64,000 nt of DNA from W0P28-013 sp051870755 (GTDB lineage Bacteria > Bacteroidota > Bacteroidia > Bacteroidales > Paludibacteraceae), in the NCBI GenBank assembly GCA_051870755.1, contig JBJECE010000012.1:62001-126000 (forward strand), in the 5' to 3' direction. Positions 51,789-58,949 of the stretch are shown piece after piece (within the stretch, counting starts at the first letter, position 1; each line of letters starts with the position of its first letter). The notes under the pieces are model-generated. The model did not search any database, was not told the origin of the DNA, and worked only from the letters and a program-made list of their open reading frames with translations. Made by a program: the position numbers and the translations under genes.

Positions 51789-51801
51789 CGCTATAGCGCT
51801 A
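51786..51801. other. 16-bp perfect palindrome across two convergent stop codons
   Basis: TAGCGCTATAGCGCTA spans 51786-51801. It contains the TAG stop of the amidase (51786-51788) and, on the other strand, the TAG stop of the secreted protein (51793-51791). It may act as a shared transcript end, though no T-run is present. Confidence 0.55.
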
Positions 51802-52846
51802 TTTTACGGCATGTGCTGCCTGCTGTTACGATATACATGCCGCTCGGCAGTTGTAAGTGGCATTCGGTACATTGTGTGTGGCGCATCACTATTTGCCCTG
51901 CGATGTTGTAAACGGCAATGTCGCAGGGCTGGCGTGTTACAATGCGGATGGCACCGTTGTCGGTTATCACTTTGACGTCGTCGGCCGGAATGCGAGGGTT
52001 GGCGGTGTTGCAGTGTAGGTCTATGGCGCCGGCTATTTCGGTGGAACATTCGCCGATATTGCCATTGTTCTGAAACACGCCGGTGTACACTTTTATAAAA
52101 TCGATGCTTGATAGGTGCGCCGGCTGATTTAAGGTGTCGATTGCCCAATCAATGTCGATGCCTGTGTCGGTGTTGTTGGGTTGATTGTCGGCATAACCAT
52201 ACTCGAATGCGTTGAGTACGAAGTAGTTGGGCGATTGCTCTACGGCGTTATTTGGCAGGCGCGTCCCGACAAAAGTTAGACTGTCGTCGGTTAACCATTC
52301 CGGGAAATAATTTTGTGTTCTGAAACTATTTTTGACGATAAATCCCCGATTCCCCCGATTGTCTTCCCAAACAATAGAGTCGTTTGATTGGTTGAGTTTG
52401 CGGTAGGTTACGGCGTATCGTTGTTGCGTGTCGGCGTGCGTGTGAGCGCTGCCGCAAATCTCGTACCAAGGGTCGTCGGGCAGTCCGTTTTGGTTGTCGT
52501 CGCTTGCTACCATGACGATGCCGGGCTCGGCGTTGCCTGCGAAGGCATTCCCCGCAATTTTGAAATCGGCACCGGCATTGTTTGGCACCGCATGGTCGAA
52601 CCCGAAGACAATGTAACCGCCCCACGCACCTAACGATAGGATAGTGCCGTTGGCAGTGCCGGCGATGCAATCGGTGGCTTTTTGTGCCATGGCGGCGGCA
52701 TCGTCGCCGGCGGTGTAGGCCGGCAACAGATTGACGAATTGTCCCGGAGCAGGGCAGTACTCGTACACGCGTTCGATATATGGCGATTGCGCCATGGCTA
52801 CACCGCTAATAATGCAGACTAAAAGGCTTGTAATCAGATGTTTCAT
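51791..52846 (-). CDS. Secreted surface protein with T9SS-type C-terminal domain, cobalamin operon
   Basis: 351 residues from the ATG at 52846 (MKHLITSLLVCIISGVAMAQ), a start that overlaps the upstream stop as ATGA. The signal peptide ends at AMAQ. The middle carries ILSLGAWGGYIVFGFDHAV and SDDNQNGLPDDPWYEICGSA, a calcium-loop-like Asp run. The last 70 residues (VKVITDNGAIRIVT, IAVYNIAGQIVMRH, LPSGMYIVTAG) match the type-9 sorting domain pattern. It is the third gene after btuB and the BtuG-like gene, so it probably binds or handles cobalamin at the cell surface. Function is inferred from context only. Confidence 0.78.
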   Translation of the reverse strand: MKHLITSLLVCIISGVAMAQSPYIERVYEYCPAPGQFVNLLPAYTAGDDAAAMAQKATDCIAGTANGTILSLGAWGGYIVFGFDHAVPNNAGADFKIAGNAFAGNAEPGIVMVASDDNQNGLPDDPWYEICGSAHTHADTQQRYAVTYRKLNQSNDSIVWEDNRGNRGFIVKNSFRTQNYFPEWLTDDSLTFVGTRLPNNAVEQSPNYFVLNAFEYGYADNQPNNTDTGIDIDWAIDTLNQPAHLSSIDFIKVYTGVFQNNGNIGECSTEIAGAIDLHCNTANPRIPADDVKVITDNGAIRIVTRQPCDIAVYNIAGQIVMRHTQCTECHLQLPSGMYIVTAGSTCRKIAL

Positions 52847-54000
52847 AGTTGTATGCAGGTTGGTTGATTGACAAAGGCAATGTGTGCCGGTATGTCGCCC
52901 GTGGTGGCTTCCCATTTGAGCGTACCATCGGCGTTATAGTAGTAGATGGTGCCCGGCGTAACGTAATTTTTGGCATCGGTAACGATAAATTCGCGTGTTG
53001 TCGGATTGACGGCAATGCCGTATGGCAGTTCGATGCGGCTATCGCTGCCATCGGTTATGAAACCACCGACTATTTTTTTGTGTTTGCCGATGTCGTATAG
53101 CGTGTACGATATGTCGTTTTTGCCGGTTGCGGCATTCCATTGCACCCCGATGGCGTACAGGCTGTCGCCGCAAATGCACAAGTTGTTGGCTGCAAAACCC
53201 AGCGAATCGCATACGCTATTTGTTTGGCTGTCAATGATATAAGTGTTTGCTCCGATACCGTTGTAGTCGCCGCGCGAAGTTACATAAATGTTGCTGTGTG
53301 CATCTTGGCGTAGCCGATGCAAATTGATGGCTACATCCATATTTTGCACCAACGTAAACGTCTCCAAATCGACTACCGACACGCGGTTGTCGTAGTTTGG
53401 AACGCGGTAGCCGCCCGAATTGGCGACATACAATTTTCCGGCGACAATGGTCATCTCTTCCGGTTGATAACCGACGGTTACTTCGCGTGTGATTTGCAGT
53501 GTTGCCGTGTCAAATTCGGCCACATAGCCAAGTCGCGCATTCGGGTCGATGGTTTGTTCGCCGGCGTACGACGATATGTAGCCTTTACCGTCGGCAAAGG
53601 CAAGGTAACGGCAGTTCGGAATCGTGATAGTGCCGATATGGCGGGCATTTCGCACATCCATCACTTCTACCATATTGGAACAGTTGATGACGGCGTACAG
53701 ACGATTGCCGTAAATCTGCAAGTCATTGCCAACGTCGCCTAACTCTTTGACTACTTGCGGATTGACGGATGGAAAAATGTTCGTGATGTAGGTGCCGCTG
53801 GTGTAATCGAAAAAGTCGAGCGTGCATTTATTGCTGCCCATGTTGCCTTCGTTGAGCAGATAAAAACCGCTCATGCCCGATGTGCTGGCGCTGTCCACTT
53901 GATTGGAAGTCGCCGGCGTCGGAATAATGTCGGTGCGACAGGCTGATAATCCAATAAGTGTTAAACTCAAAAAACAAATGCTGGTAGTTCTTTTTCTCAT
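52843..54000 (-). CDS. BtuG-like surface beta-propeller lipoprotein
   Basis: 385 residues. The lipobox is LSAC (Cys21). After a short linker the protein is a run of propeller-like repeats (VGNDLQIYGNRLYAVINCSN, PEEMTIVAGKLYVANSGGY, SVVDLETFTLVQNMDVAINL, GIAVNPTTREFIVTDAKNYV). BtuG of Bacteroides is a seven-bladed surface lipoprotein that captures cobalamin for BtuB, and gene order here is the same. It lies 13 bases after btuB and overlaps the next gene by 4 bases. Confidence 0.83.
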   Translation of the reverse strand: MRKRTTSICFLSLTLIGLSACRTDIIPTPATSNQVDSASTSGMSGFYLLNEGNMGSNKCTLDFFDYTSGTYITNIFPSVNPQVVKELGDVGNDLQIYGNRLYAVINCSNMVEVMDVRNARHIGTITIPNCRYLAFADGKGYISSYAGEQTIDPNARLGYVAEFDTATLQITREVTVGYQPEEMTIVAGKLYVANSGGYRVPNYDNRVSVVDLETFTLVQNMDVAINLHRLRQDAHSNIYVTSRGDYNGIGANTYIIDSQTNSVCDSLGFAANNLCICGDSLYAIGVQWNAATGKNDISYTLYDIGKHKKIVGGFITDGSDSRIELPYGIAVNPTTREFIVTDAKNYVTPGTIYYYNADGTLKWEATTGDIPAHIAFVNQPTCIQL

Positions 54001-54013
54001 AATAATCTGATTT

Positions 54014-56032
54014 CTAAAATGTTACTTGTGCTATTGCTCTGAAATTGATGCCGGGCATCGGGTAGCAACGCACCACTTCGTATTGTTGATTAAACAGGTT
54101 GTTGACTTCGGCGGTGATTTTCAACCCGGCTTTCGACCATTGAAAGGCTTTCGACAGCGACAAATCGTGGGTGTACCACGGTTGTATATAGTTGGCCGCG
54201 ATGTTGGCCGACGAGTCGTAACGCTCGCCGGTGTAAATGAAACTGTAATTCAAATCCCAGGTTTTGTAGTGCCCGTTGAACGTAACGCTGCCGCTGTGGC
54301 GCGGAATGTATGGAATTTGCCCGCCGTAGTAGGTTGATGTCGGGTCGCTCAAGTCGCGTGCTTGCTGATAGGTGTACGCCAAACGCAAATTCAACGTTAA
54401 TGGCTCGATGGGGGCAAATGTGGTCTGTATGGCAACATCGCTACCCCAAATTTCGACGTAACCGAGATTTATCATTGTCCAACGGAAAAAATTGGAGGTC
54501 GGTGTCGCAACAATTTTGTCGGTAACTTGGTTGAAATAGCCGTCAATCTGTATCGATAGCATTGGAAACCAACTTGTTATCGGCTGGTTGTAGGTGATGC
54601 CGATGTCGTATTGCGTGGTGTTTTCGGGCTTCAGGGTCGCATTGCCGATGAACGTGTAGTAGAGGTCGTTGAAGGTGGGCAAACGCATACTTTGTTTGAA
54701 AAATGCCCGCAGTGTCAAATCGACTTTGTGCGATGGCTGATAAGATGCGAATACTGCAGGCGTGAATTTCAAAGTATGGGTATTCGCAGTCGATTTTATG
54801 GTGTGGTCTTGAACAAATGTACTCAAAACGCTGGCTTGTAATTTGACATGCGAAAAGTTGAAGGCCGTAGCCAGCGCGCCTAATAGCGTGTAGCGTTGCG
54901 GATAGGCAAAATCGTACAAATCGGCATCGAGTTTGTTCCACTGAAAATCGACCGACAACCCCATATCCCAAAACGGGAATATTTGCCAGCGATTGGCGTT
55001 GCTCAAATAAACTTCGTGCTGCTTGTAGGTGTTGTCCACATACATCACGCCGGCATCTTTGTTGGGGTCGGCCAAGTAGCGCAGATAATCGTAGGCATAT
55101 TTGCCTTTGAACATCAGCGAATAGACATCGCCGAAAGTTTTCTGAAACGAACCTTGTACAAACACATTGGTGTCCCATTGGCGGTCTTCGTGTGTGAAGC
55201 GCCCGCGTACAACCGCGCCCGGATAACCGCGTTCCGAATGGTAGGTGTAGGCTTTTGCACGCCAACTGCCTTCGCTCATCTGACCATAAAGACCCACTTC
55301 GGCACGCACGGCATTTACATCGCCGTTTTGTCGGACGGCGGTGGTGTCGTAGCCCCCTACAGTTTGGTAACGGAATTTGTATTTGCCGGTCGTGTACAAA
55401 TATTCGGCACTTGCCGAAATGGCAATTTTAGGCGACAAACGCTGCTCCCAAAGTACCGATGGATTGATTGTCCCGAACGAACCGCCTTTCACGGTGGTTG
55501 TTACATGATAGGATTTGTCGCCATCGAAACGAGGCGCTTTCGACTGCAAATAGACGCTACCCGACGATCCAAAATCCTTAGCCGGCTGAAACACAGCACT
55601 TTTTTCGCCATTGTACACGGTTATGGCTTCCATGTTGTCTAACGAAAATTTGCCTAAATCAATCGTTCCGTTTTGGGCGTTGCCGAGTTCGATGCCGTCG
55701 TAAAATACGCCCACGTGATTGGTGCCCATGCTGCGTATATTGACGGTTTTCAAACCGCCGATGCCGCCAAAATCTTTTATCTGAACGCCCGAAAAATAGC
55801 GCAACGCATCAGCCACCGAATGCGAATTGAGTTGTTGCAGCGCGGCACCCGACAATACTTGTGCCGAGGTAATGTCGGCCGGTTGGTGGTATTTGGCCGA
55901 CACCGACACTTCGTCGATGTGATAAATGCGGGTCGTATCGACGGATAGTGTATCTTGCGCTCTCAAACCGCTGATACACAGCGCACTGAAAACTACAAAA
56001 ACTAAAAAGTGTCGAAATCGTTTCATAATCAT
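54014..56032 (-). CDS. btuB: TonB-dependent cobalamin receptor BtuB
   Basis: 672 residues. Signal peptide (FLVFVVFSALCISGLRAQ), then the plug domain (DEVSVSAKYHQPADITSAQV, SVADALRYFSGVQIKDFGG, VNIRSMGTNHVGVFYDGIEL) and a 22-strand barrel ending in an aromatic C-terminus (GINFRAIAQVTF). Assignment to cobalamin rests on the riboswitch directly upstream. ATG codons at 56032 and 56026 are both possible starts. It heads the operon with the BtuG-like and T9SS-type proteins; no inner-membrane btuCDF is nearby. Confidence 0.93.
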   Translation of the reverse strand: MIMKRFRHFLVFVVFSALCISGLRAQDTLSVDTTRIYHIDEVSVSAKYHQPADITSAQVLSGAALQQLNSHSVADALRYFSGVQIKDFGGIGGLKTVNIRSMGTNHVGVFYDGIELGNAQNGTIDLGKFSLDNMEAITVYNGEKSAVFQPAKDFGSSGSVYLQSKAPRFDGDKSYHVTTTVKGGSFGTINPSVLWEQRLSPKIAISASAEYLYTTGKYKFRYQTVGGYDTTAVRQNGDVNAVRAEVGLYGQMSEGSWRAKAYTYHSERGYPGAVVRGRFTHEDRQWDTNVFVQGSFQKTFGDVYSLMFKGKYAYDYLRYLADPNKDAGVMYVDNTYKQHEVYLSNANRWQIFPFWDMGLSVDFQWNKLDADLYDFAYPQRYTLLGALATAFNFSHVKLQASVLSTFVQDHTIKSTANTHTLKFTPAVFASYQPSHKVDLTLRAFFKQSMRLPTFNDLYYTFIGNATLKPENTTQYDIGITYNQPITSWFPMLSIQIDGYFNQVTDKIVATPTSNFFRWTMINLGYVEIWGSDVAIQTTFAPIEPLTLNLRLAYTYQQARDLSDPTSTYYGGQIPYIPRHSGSVTFNGHYKTWDLNYSFIYTGERYDSSANIAANYIQPWYTHDLSLSKAFQWSKAGLKITAEVNNLFNQQYEVVRCYPMPGINFRAIAQVTF

Positions 56033-56036
56033 ACTG

Positions 56037-56218
56037 CGCCCTTTCCTCGAGGGCGAAAGTCCGTGTGTGTGGCAACGGCAGGTCTTCTGACTTCGACCGA
56101 CTGCGGCGTCCTTCCCGATGTTGTTCAGTGGATTGTGTGGTGTCGCAGCCTTGCAAACGGTCGTTTACAGCAGCGGGACTGTTTCCGATTTGCACGGAAT
56201 TCCCTTTTAATCACACAC
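56037..56218 (-). promoter_or_regulatory. Cobalamin riboswitch
   Basis: The minus strand carries GGAATTCCGTGCAAATCGG, ACAGTCCCGCTGCTGTAA and AAGTCAGAAGACCTGCC, the conserved core blocks of the adenosylcobalamin class. P1 can form between GTGTGTG (56218-56212) and CACACAC (about 56071-56064). A P13-like hairpin, CGCCCT/AGGGCG (56055-56037) with loop TCGAGGA on the RNA, ends 4 bases before the first btuB ATG. This points to translational control by masking the start region. Confidence 0.92.
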
Positions 56219-56253
56219 TTGCGTGGCAAGTGCCGATGTGAACCATTGCGCTG

Positions 56254-56284
56254 CAAAAATACAAAAAAAACTCTTTCCGACAAA
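56254..56284 (-). promoter_or_regulatory. Promoter of the btuB operon
   Basis: On the minus strand TTTG (56284-56281), 19 bases, TATTTTTG (56261-56254). The upstream element lies in the loop of the tdk terminator. Confidence 0.75.
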
Positions 56285-56298
56285 ACGAAAAGAGTCTA
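56262..56298 (-). terminator. Intrinsic terminator of tdk
   Basis: On the minus strand ACTCTTTTCG pairs with CGGAAAGAGT around loop TTTTGT, followed by eight T residues. It overlaps the btuB promoter. Confidence 0.82.
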
Positions 56299-56322
56299 AA
56301 AACATTTTCTCGGATCGTAATG

Positions 56323-56910
56323 CTATTTCTCCGTGTCCTGCAATTTGTTGTAGCAGTCGCGGCAAATAGGTTCGTATTTGTCTGTTTCGCCTAACAAAAC
56401 CTGATTTTCGCCGGCTACCAACCGGTGCGAAATATAGGCCGGCAAACCGCAACGCACACAAATGGCATGCACTTTGGTTACATCGTCGGCGATAGCCATC
56501 AGCGCAGGCATCGGACCAAACGGCACACCGCGAAAATCCATGTCCAAACCGGCAATGATAACGCGAAAACCTTGATTTGCCAACGTGCGACACACCTCAA
56601 CCAAACCATCGTCAAAAAATTGCGCCTCATCAATGCCGATAACATCTACATCGCCCGTCATCAACAAGATGCTGGCCGACGAATCGACAGGCGTCGAGGC
56701 AATGGTCGTATGGTCGTGGCTCACAACGTCCTGCTCCGAATACCGCGTATCGATGCAGGGCTTGAAAATTTCGACACGCTGTTTGGCAAACTTGGCGCGT
56801 TTCAAACGGCGAATCAACTCCTCGGTTTTGCCCGAAAACATCGACCCGCAAATCACCTCGATGCTGCCATGATGATGCGTGAAATGGGCATGCGATTCAA
56901 AAAAGTCCAT
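56323..56910 (-). CDS. tdk: Thymidine kinase
   Basis: 195 residues, type II thymidine kinase. P-loop GSIEVICGSMFSGKTEELIR (about 17-36), the DEAQFFDDGL region, and the lasso/zinc part with CVRCGLPAYISHRL and PICRDCYNKL. It phosphorylates thymidine for salvage. A minus-strand TATCTTTG at 56996-56989 is a likely -7 box with no clear upstream partner. Confidence 0.97.
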   Translation of the reverse strand: MDFFESHAHFTHHHGSIEVICGSMFSGKTEELIRRLKRAKFAKQRVEIFKPCIDTRYSEQDVVSHDHTTIASTPVDSSASILLMTGDVDVIGIDEAQFFDDGLVEVCRTLANQGFRVIIAGLDMDFRGVPFGPMPALMAIADDVTKVHAICVRCGLPAYISHRLVAGENQVLLGETDKYEPICRDCYNKLQDTEK

Positions 56911-57038
56911 TATTCTGTTGTGTTAGTCGCCCGATTAGGGTCGTATATTGATATTTTTTGTAATTTTGCACATGCATTTATTGCTTGGCAAAGATAACAC
57001 ATTTTCCCAAATATACTGCTAAAACACCACAAAAAATT

Positions 57039-57725
57039 ATGAACAAAGACACACTTATCGTACTTATCGAAAAGGACATTGCCGAATTGCAGGCGCTGAC
57101 GCAAGGATTTGCCGAAATGAATACATTCCCGCAACCGCTGATTGATTTGGCCGTCGCCAAGGTCGAAAGCCTGCGCCGTTGCCTGACAGACTTGCCCGAT
57201 GCCGCTTGCGACAGCGTCCGTACCGAACCCGAAACGCCAGCGCCCGCTCCGGACGAAACACCTGTTGAGGTGTCCGAACCAGCTGCCGACGTCGAACCCG
57301 AACCAGCACCCATGGTTGAGCCGGAACCTGTTGCCGATGTCTGCGAAGAGGCTGAAAATCAGCCTGATGCAGACAAATTACCTGCCGATGAACCGGCGGC
57401 GCAGATTGTGGCCGAAACCATTCACAAGCCCGAAACGGTGGTCGATGCTTTTGCCAAACAGCAAGAGGCGGCCTCGGTGGCGGCAACTATTGCCCATCGG
57501 CCGGTAACCGACCTCAAACGCGCCATCAGCATTGCCGATCGTTTTCGCTTTCAGCGCGAATTGTTCGATAACAACGGCGAAAAAATGGCTACGGTACTCG
57601 ACGCACTCAACGATTGCACGTCGCTCGAACAGGCCGAAGCCTACCTCGAAAAACACTGTGCACTGCCGTCCGACAAACCGGCAACTGCCGATTTCATCGA
57701 TTTGATAAAACGGCGTTTTGCTTGA
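57039..57725 (+). CDS. Conserved-looking hypothetical with Pro/Glu-rich linker
   Basis: 228 residues from the ATG at 57039 (MNKDTLIVLIEKDIAELQAL). Three parts are visible: an N-terminal helical segment (about 1-55); a low-complexity Pro/Glu/Ala linker with EPEPAPMVEPEPVAD-type repeats (about 60-140); and a C-terminal helical domain with DLKRAISIADRFRFQRELFD, ATVLDALNDCTSLEQAEAYL and DFIDLIKRRF. I recognise the C-terminal pattern as recurring in Bacteroidales proteins near tdk and rsmI, but know no function. No signal or membrane segment. rsmI follows after 28 bases. Confidence 0.75.
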   Translation: MNKDTLIVLIEKDIAELQALTQGFAEMNTFPQPLIDLAVAKVESLRRCLTDLPDAACDSVRTEPETPAPAPDETPVEVSEPAADVEPEPAPMVEPEPVADVCEEAENQPDADKLPADEPAAQIVAETIHKPETVVDAFAKQQEAASVAATIAHRPVTDLKRAISIADRFRFQRELFDNNGEKMATVLDALNDCTSLEQAEAYLEKHCALPSDKPATADFIDLIKRRFA

Positions 57726-57753
57726 TACACCCTATTATATATAGTAAAATCTT

Positions 57754-58422
57754 ATGCCAAAACTCTTTGTGATACCGACACCGGTCGGCAATTTGGAGGA
57801 CATCACTTTGCGGGCATTGCGCCTTTTGCGTGAAGTTAATCTCATTCTTGCCGAAGATACGCGCACGACATCGGTGTTGCTTCATCATTACGACATTCAC
57901 ACGCCAATGCTCTCGCACCACAAATTCAACGAGCATCAAACGGTCGATGCCATAGTCGAGCGGTTGCAGAAGGGCGAATCGGTAGCGTTGGTTTCAGATG
58001 CGGGTACACCGGCCATTTCCGACCCCGGTTTCTTGTTGGTGCGCGCTTGCGTGGCGGCCGACATCGAGGTCGAATGTCTGCCCGGGGCAACGGCGTTTGT
58101 GCCGGCCTTGGTCGATTCGGGTTTGCCGTGCGACCGCTTCTGCTTCGAAGGATTTCTGCCGCAGAAAAAAGGACGCCAAACCAAAATGATCGAACTTGTC
58201 GCCGAAACGCGTACGATGATTTTTTACGAATCGCCGTTTCGTGTTCTCAAAACACTCGAACAGTTGGCCGAATATTTGGGTGGCGACCGCAAAGCCTCCG
58301 TTTCGCGCGAAATTTCCAAAAAATTTGAAGAAACCGTGCGCGGTTCACTTGCCGACTTGGTGCAACATTTCAAGGAACACCCGCCGAAAGGCGAATTTGT
58401 CATCGTCGTGGCCGGACGATAA
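57754..58422 (+). CDS. rsmI: 16S rRNA (cytidine-1402-2'-O)-methyltransferase
   Basis: 222 residues of the tetrapyrrole-methylase fold: FVIPTPVGNLEDITLRALRL, LILAEDTRTTSVLLHHYDI, VALVSDAGTPAISDPGFLLV, LPGATAFVPALVDSGLP and EGFLPQKKGRQ. It uses SAM to methylate C1402 in the decoding centre. Two hairpins follow the stop. Confidence 0.96.
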   Translation: MPKLFVIPTPVGNLEDITLRALRLLREVNLILAEDTRTTSVLLHHYDIHTPMLSHHKFNEHQTVDAIVERLQKGESVALVSDAGTPAISDPGFLLVRACVAADIEVECLPGATAFVPALVDSGLPCDRFCFEGFLPQKKGRQTKMIELVAETRTMIFYESPFRVLKTLEQLAEYLGGDRKASVSREISKKFEETVRGSLADLVQHFKEHPPKGEFVIVVAGR

Positions 58423-58442
58423 CGGCGCATACGCACAGATAT

Positions 58443-58520
58443 AACGCCATACACTTTCAATTTGAAAGCAAATTGGCGTGTTTTAAGCGAATTTCGTTGC
58501 TTTTGGCAACGAAATTTGTG
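58443..58520 (+). terminator. Two hairpins after rsmI
   Basis: The first has ACGCCA (58444-58449) with TGGCGT (58474-58479) enclosing CTTTCAA/TTGAAAG, followed by four T residues. The second is a perfect 11-bp stem, AATTTCGTTGC (58490-58500) with GCAACGAAATT (58506-58516), loop TTTTG, followed closely by TGTGCTTTTT. One or both should end the rsmI transcript. Confidence 0.65.
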
Positions 58521-58824
58521 CTTTTTGAAACTGATTTTGCAGAATTTTACTCGAAAAAACACCGAAAACACCGCCCAAAATTGCCCATTTGGCAAGATTA
58601 TTTCTTGTTAAATCAATGCTTAAAAACATAAAAACAACCGCGCCAGGCCGACTTGTTGAAAAAAAACGCAAATTTTTTTTGATGAAATGCTTTTATTTAT
58701 CTAACTTGCAGAATTTCAGCGTGTTATTTTTGATAACATTTATTGAAAAACAATATCTGTCATGGCCGATTTTTGGTGCCTGAAATGAAAAAAAACGATA
58801 AAAAAACAACTTTTTTTCGGAAAA
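58521..58824. other. AT-rich intergenic stretch, no gene seen
   Basis: About 300 bases between the rsmI hairpins and the susC promoter. It is rich in A and T runs. I see no coding frame with protein-like character, no tRNA and no clear repeat. Confidence 0.6.
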
Positions 58825-58856
58825 CTTGTTTTGTAACGGCAAAAAGTGTAACTTTG
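58825..58856 (+). promoter_or_regulatory. Promoter of the susC/susD locus
   Basis: TAACTTTG at 58849-58856, with CTTG at 58825-58828 at 20-base spacing (an overlapping TTTG at 58830-58833 gives 15). The leader to the susC start is about 90 bases. Confidence 0.7.
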
Positions 58857-58949
58857 TCATGTATAGCCATTTTGCATCGGTGGCATGCTTACAAATTGTA
58901 ACTAAAACAACTAAATTATACACTATTTAATCAAAGAAAGAGAGACATT

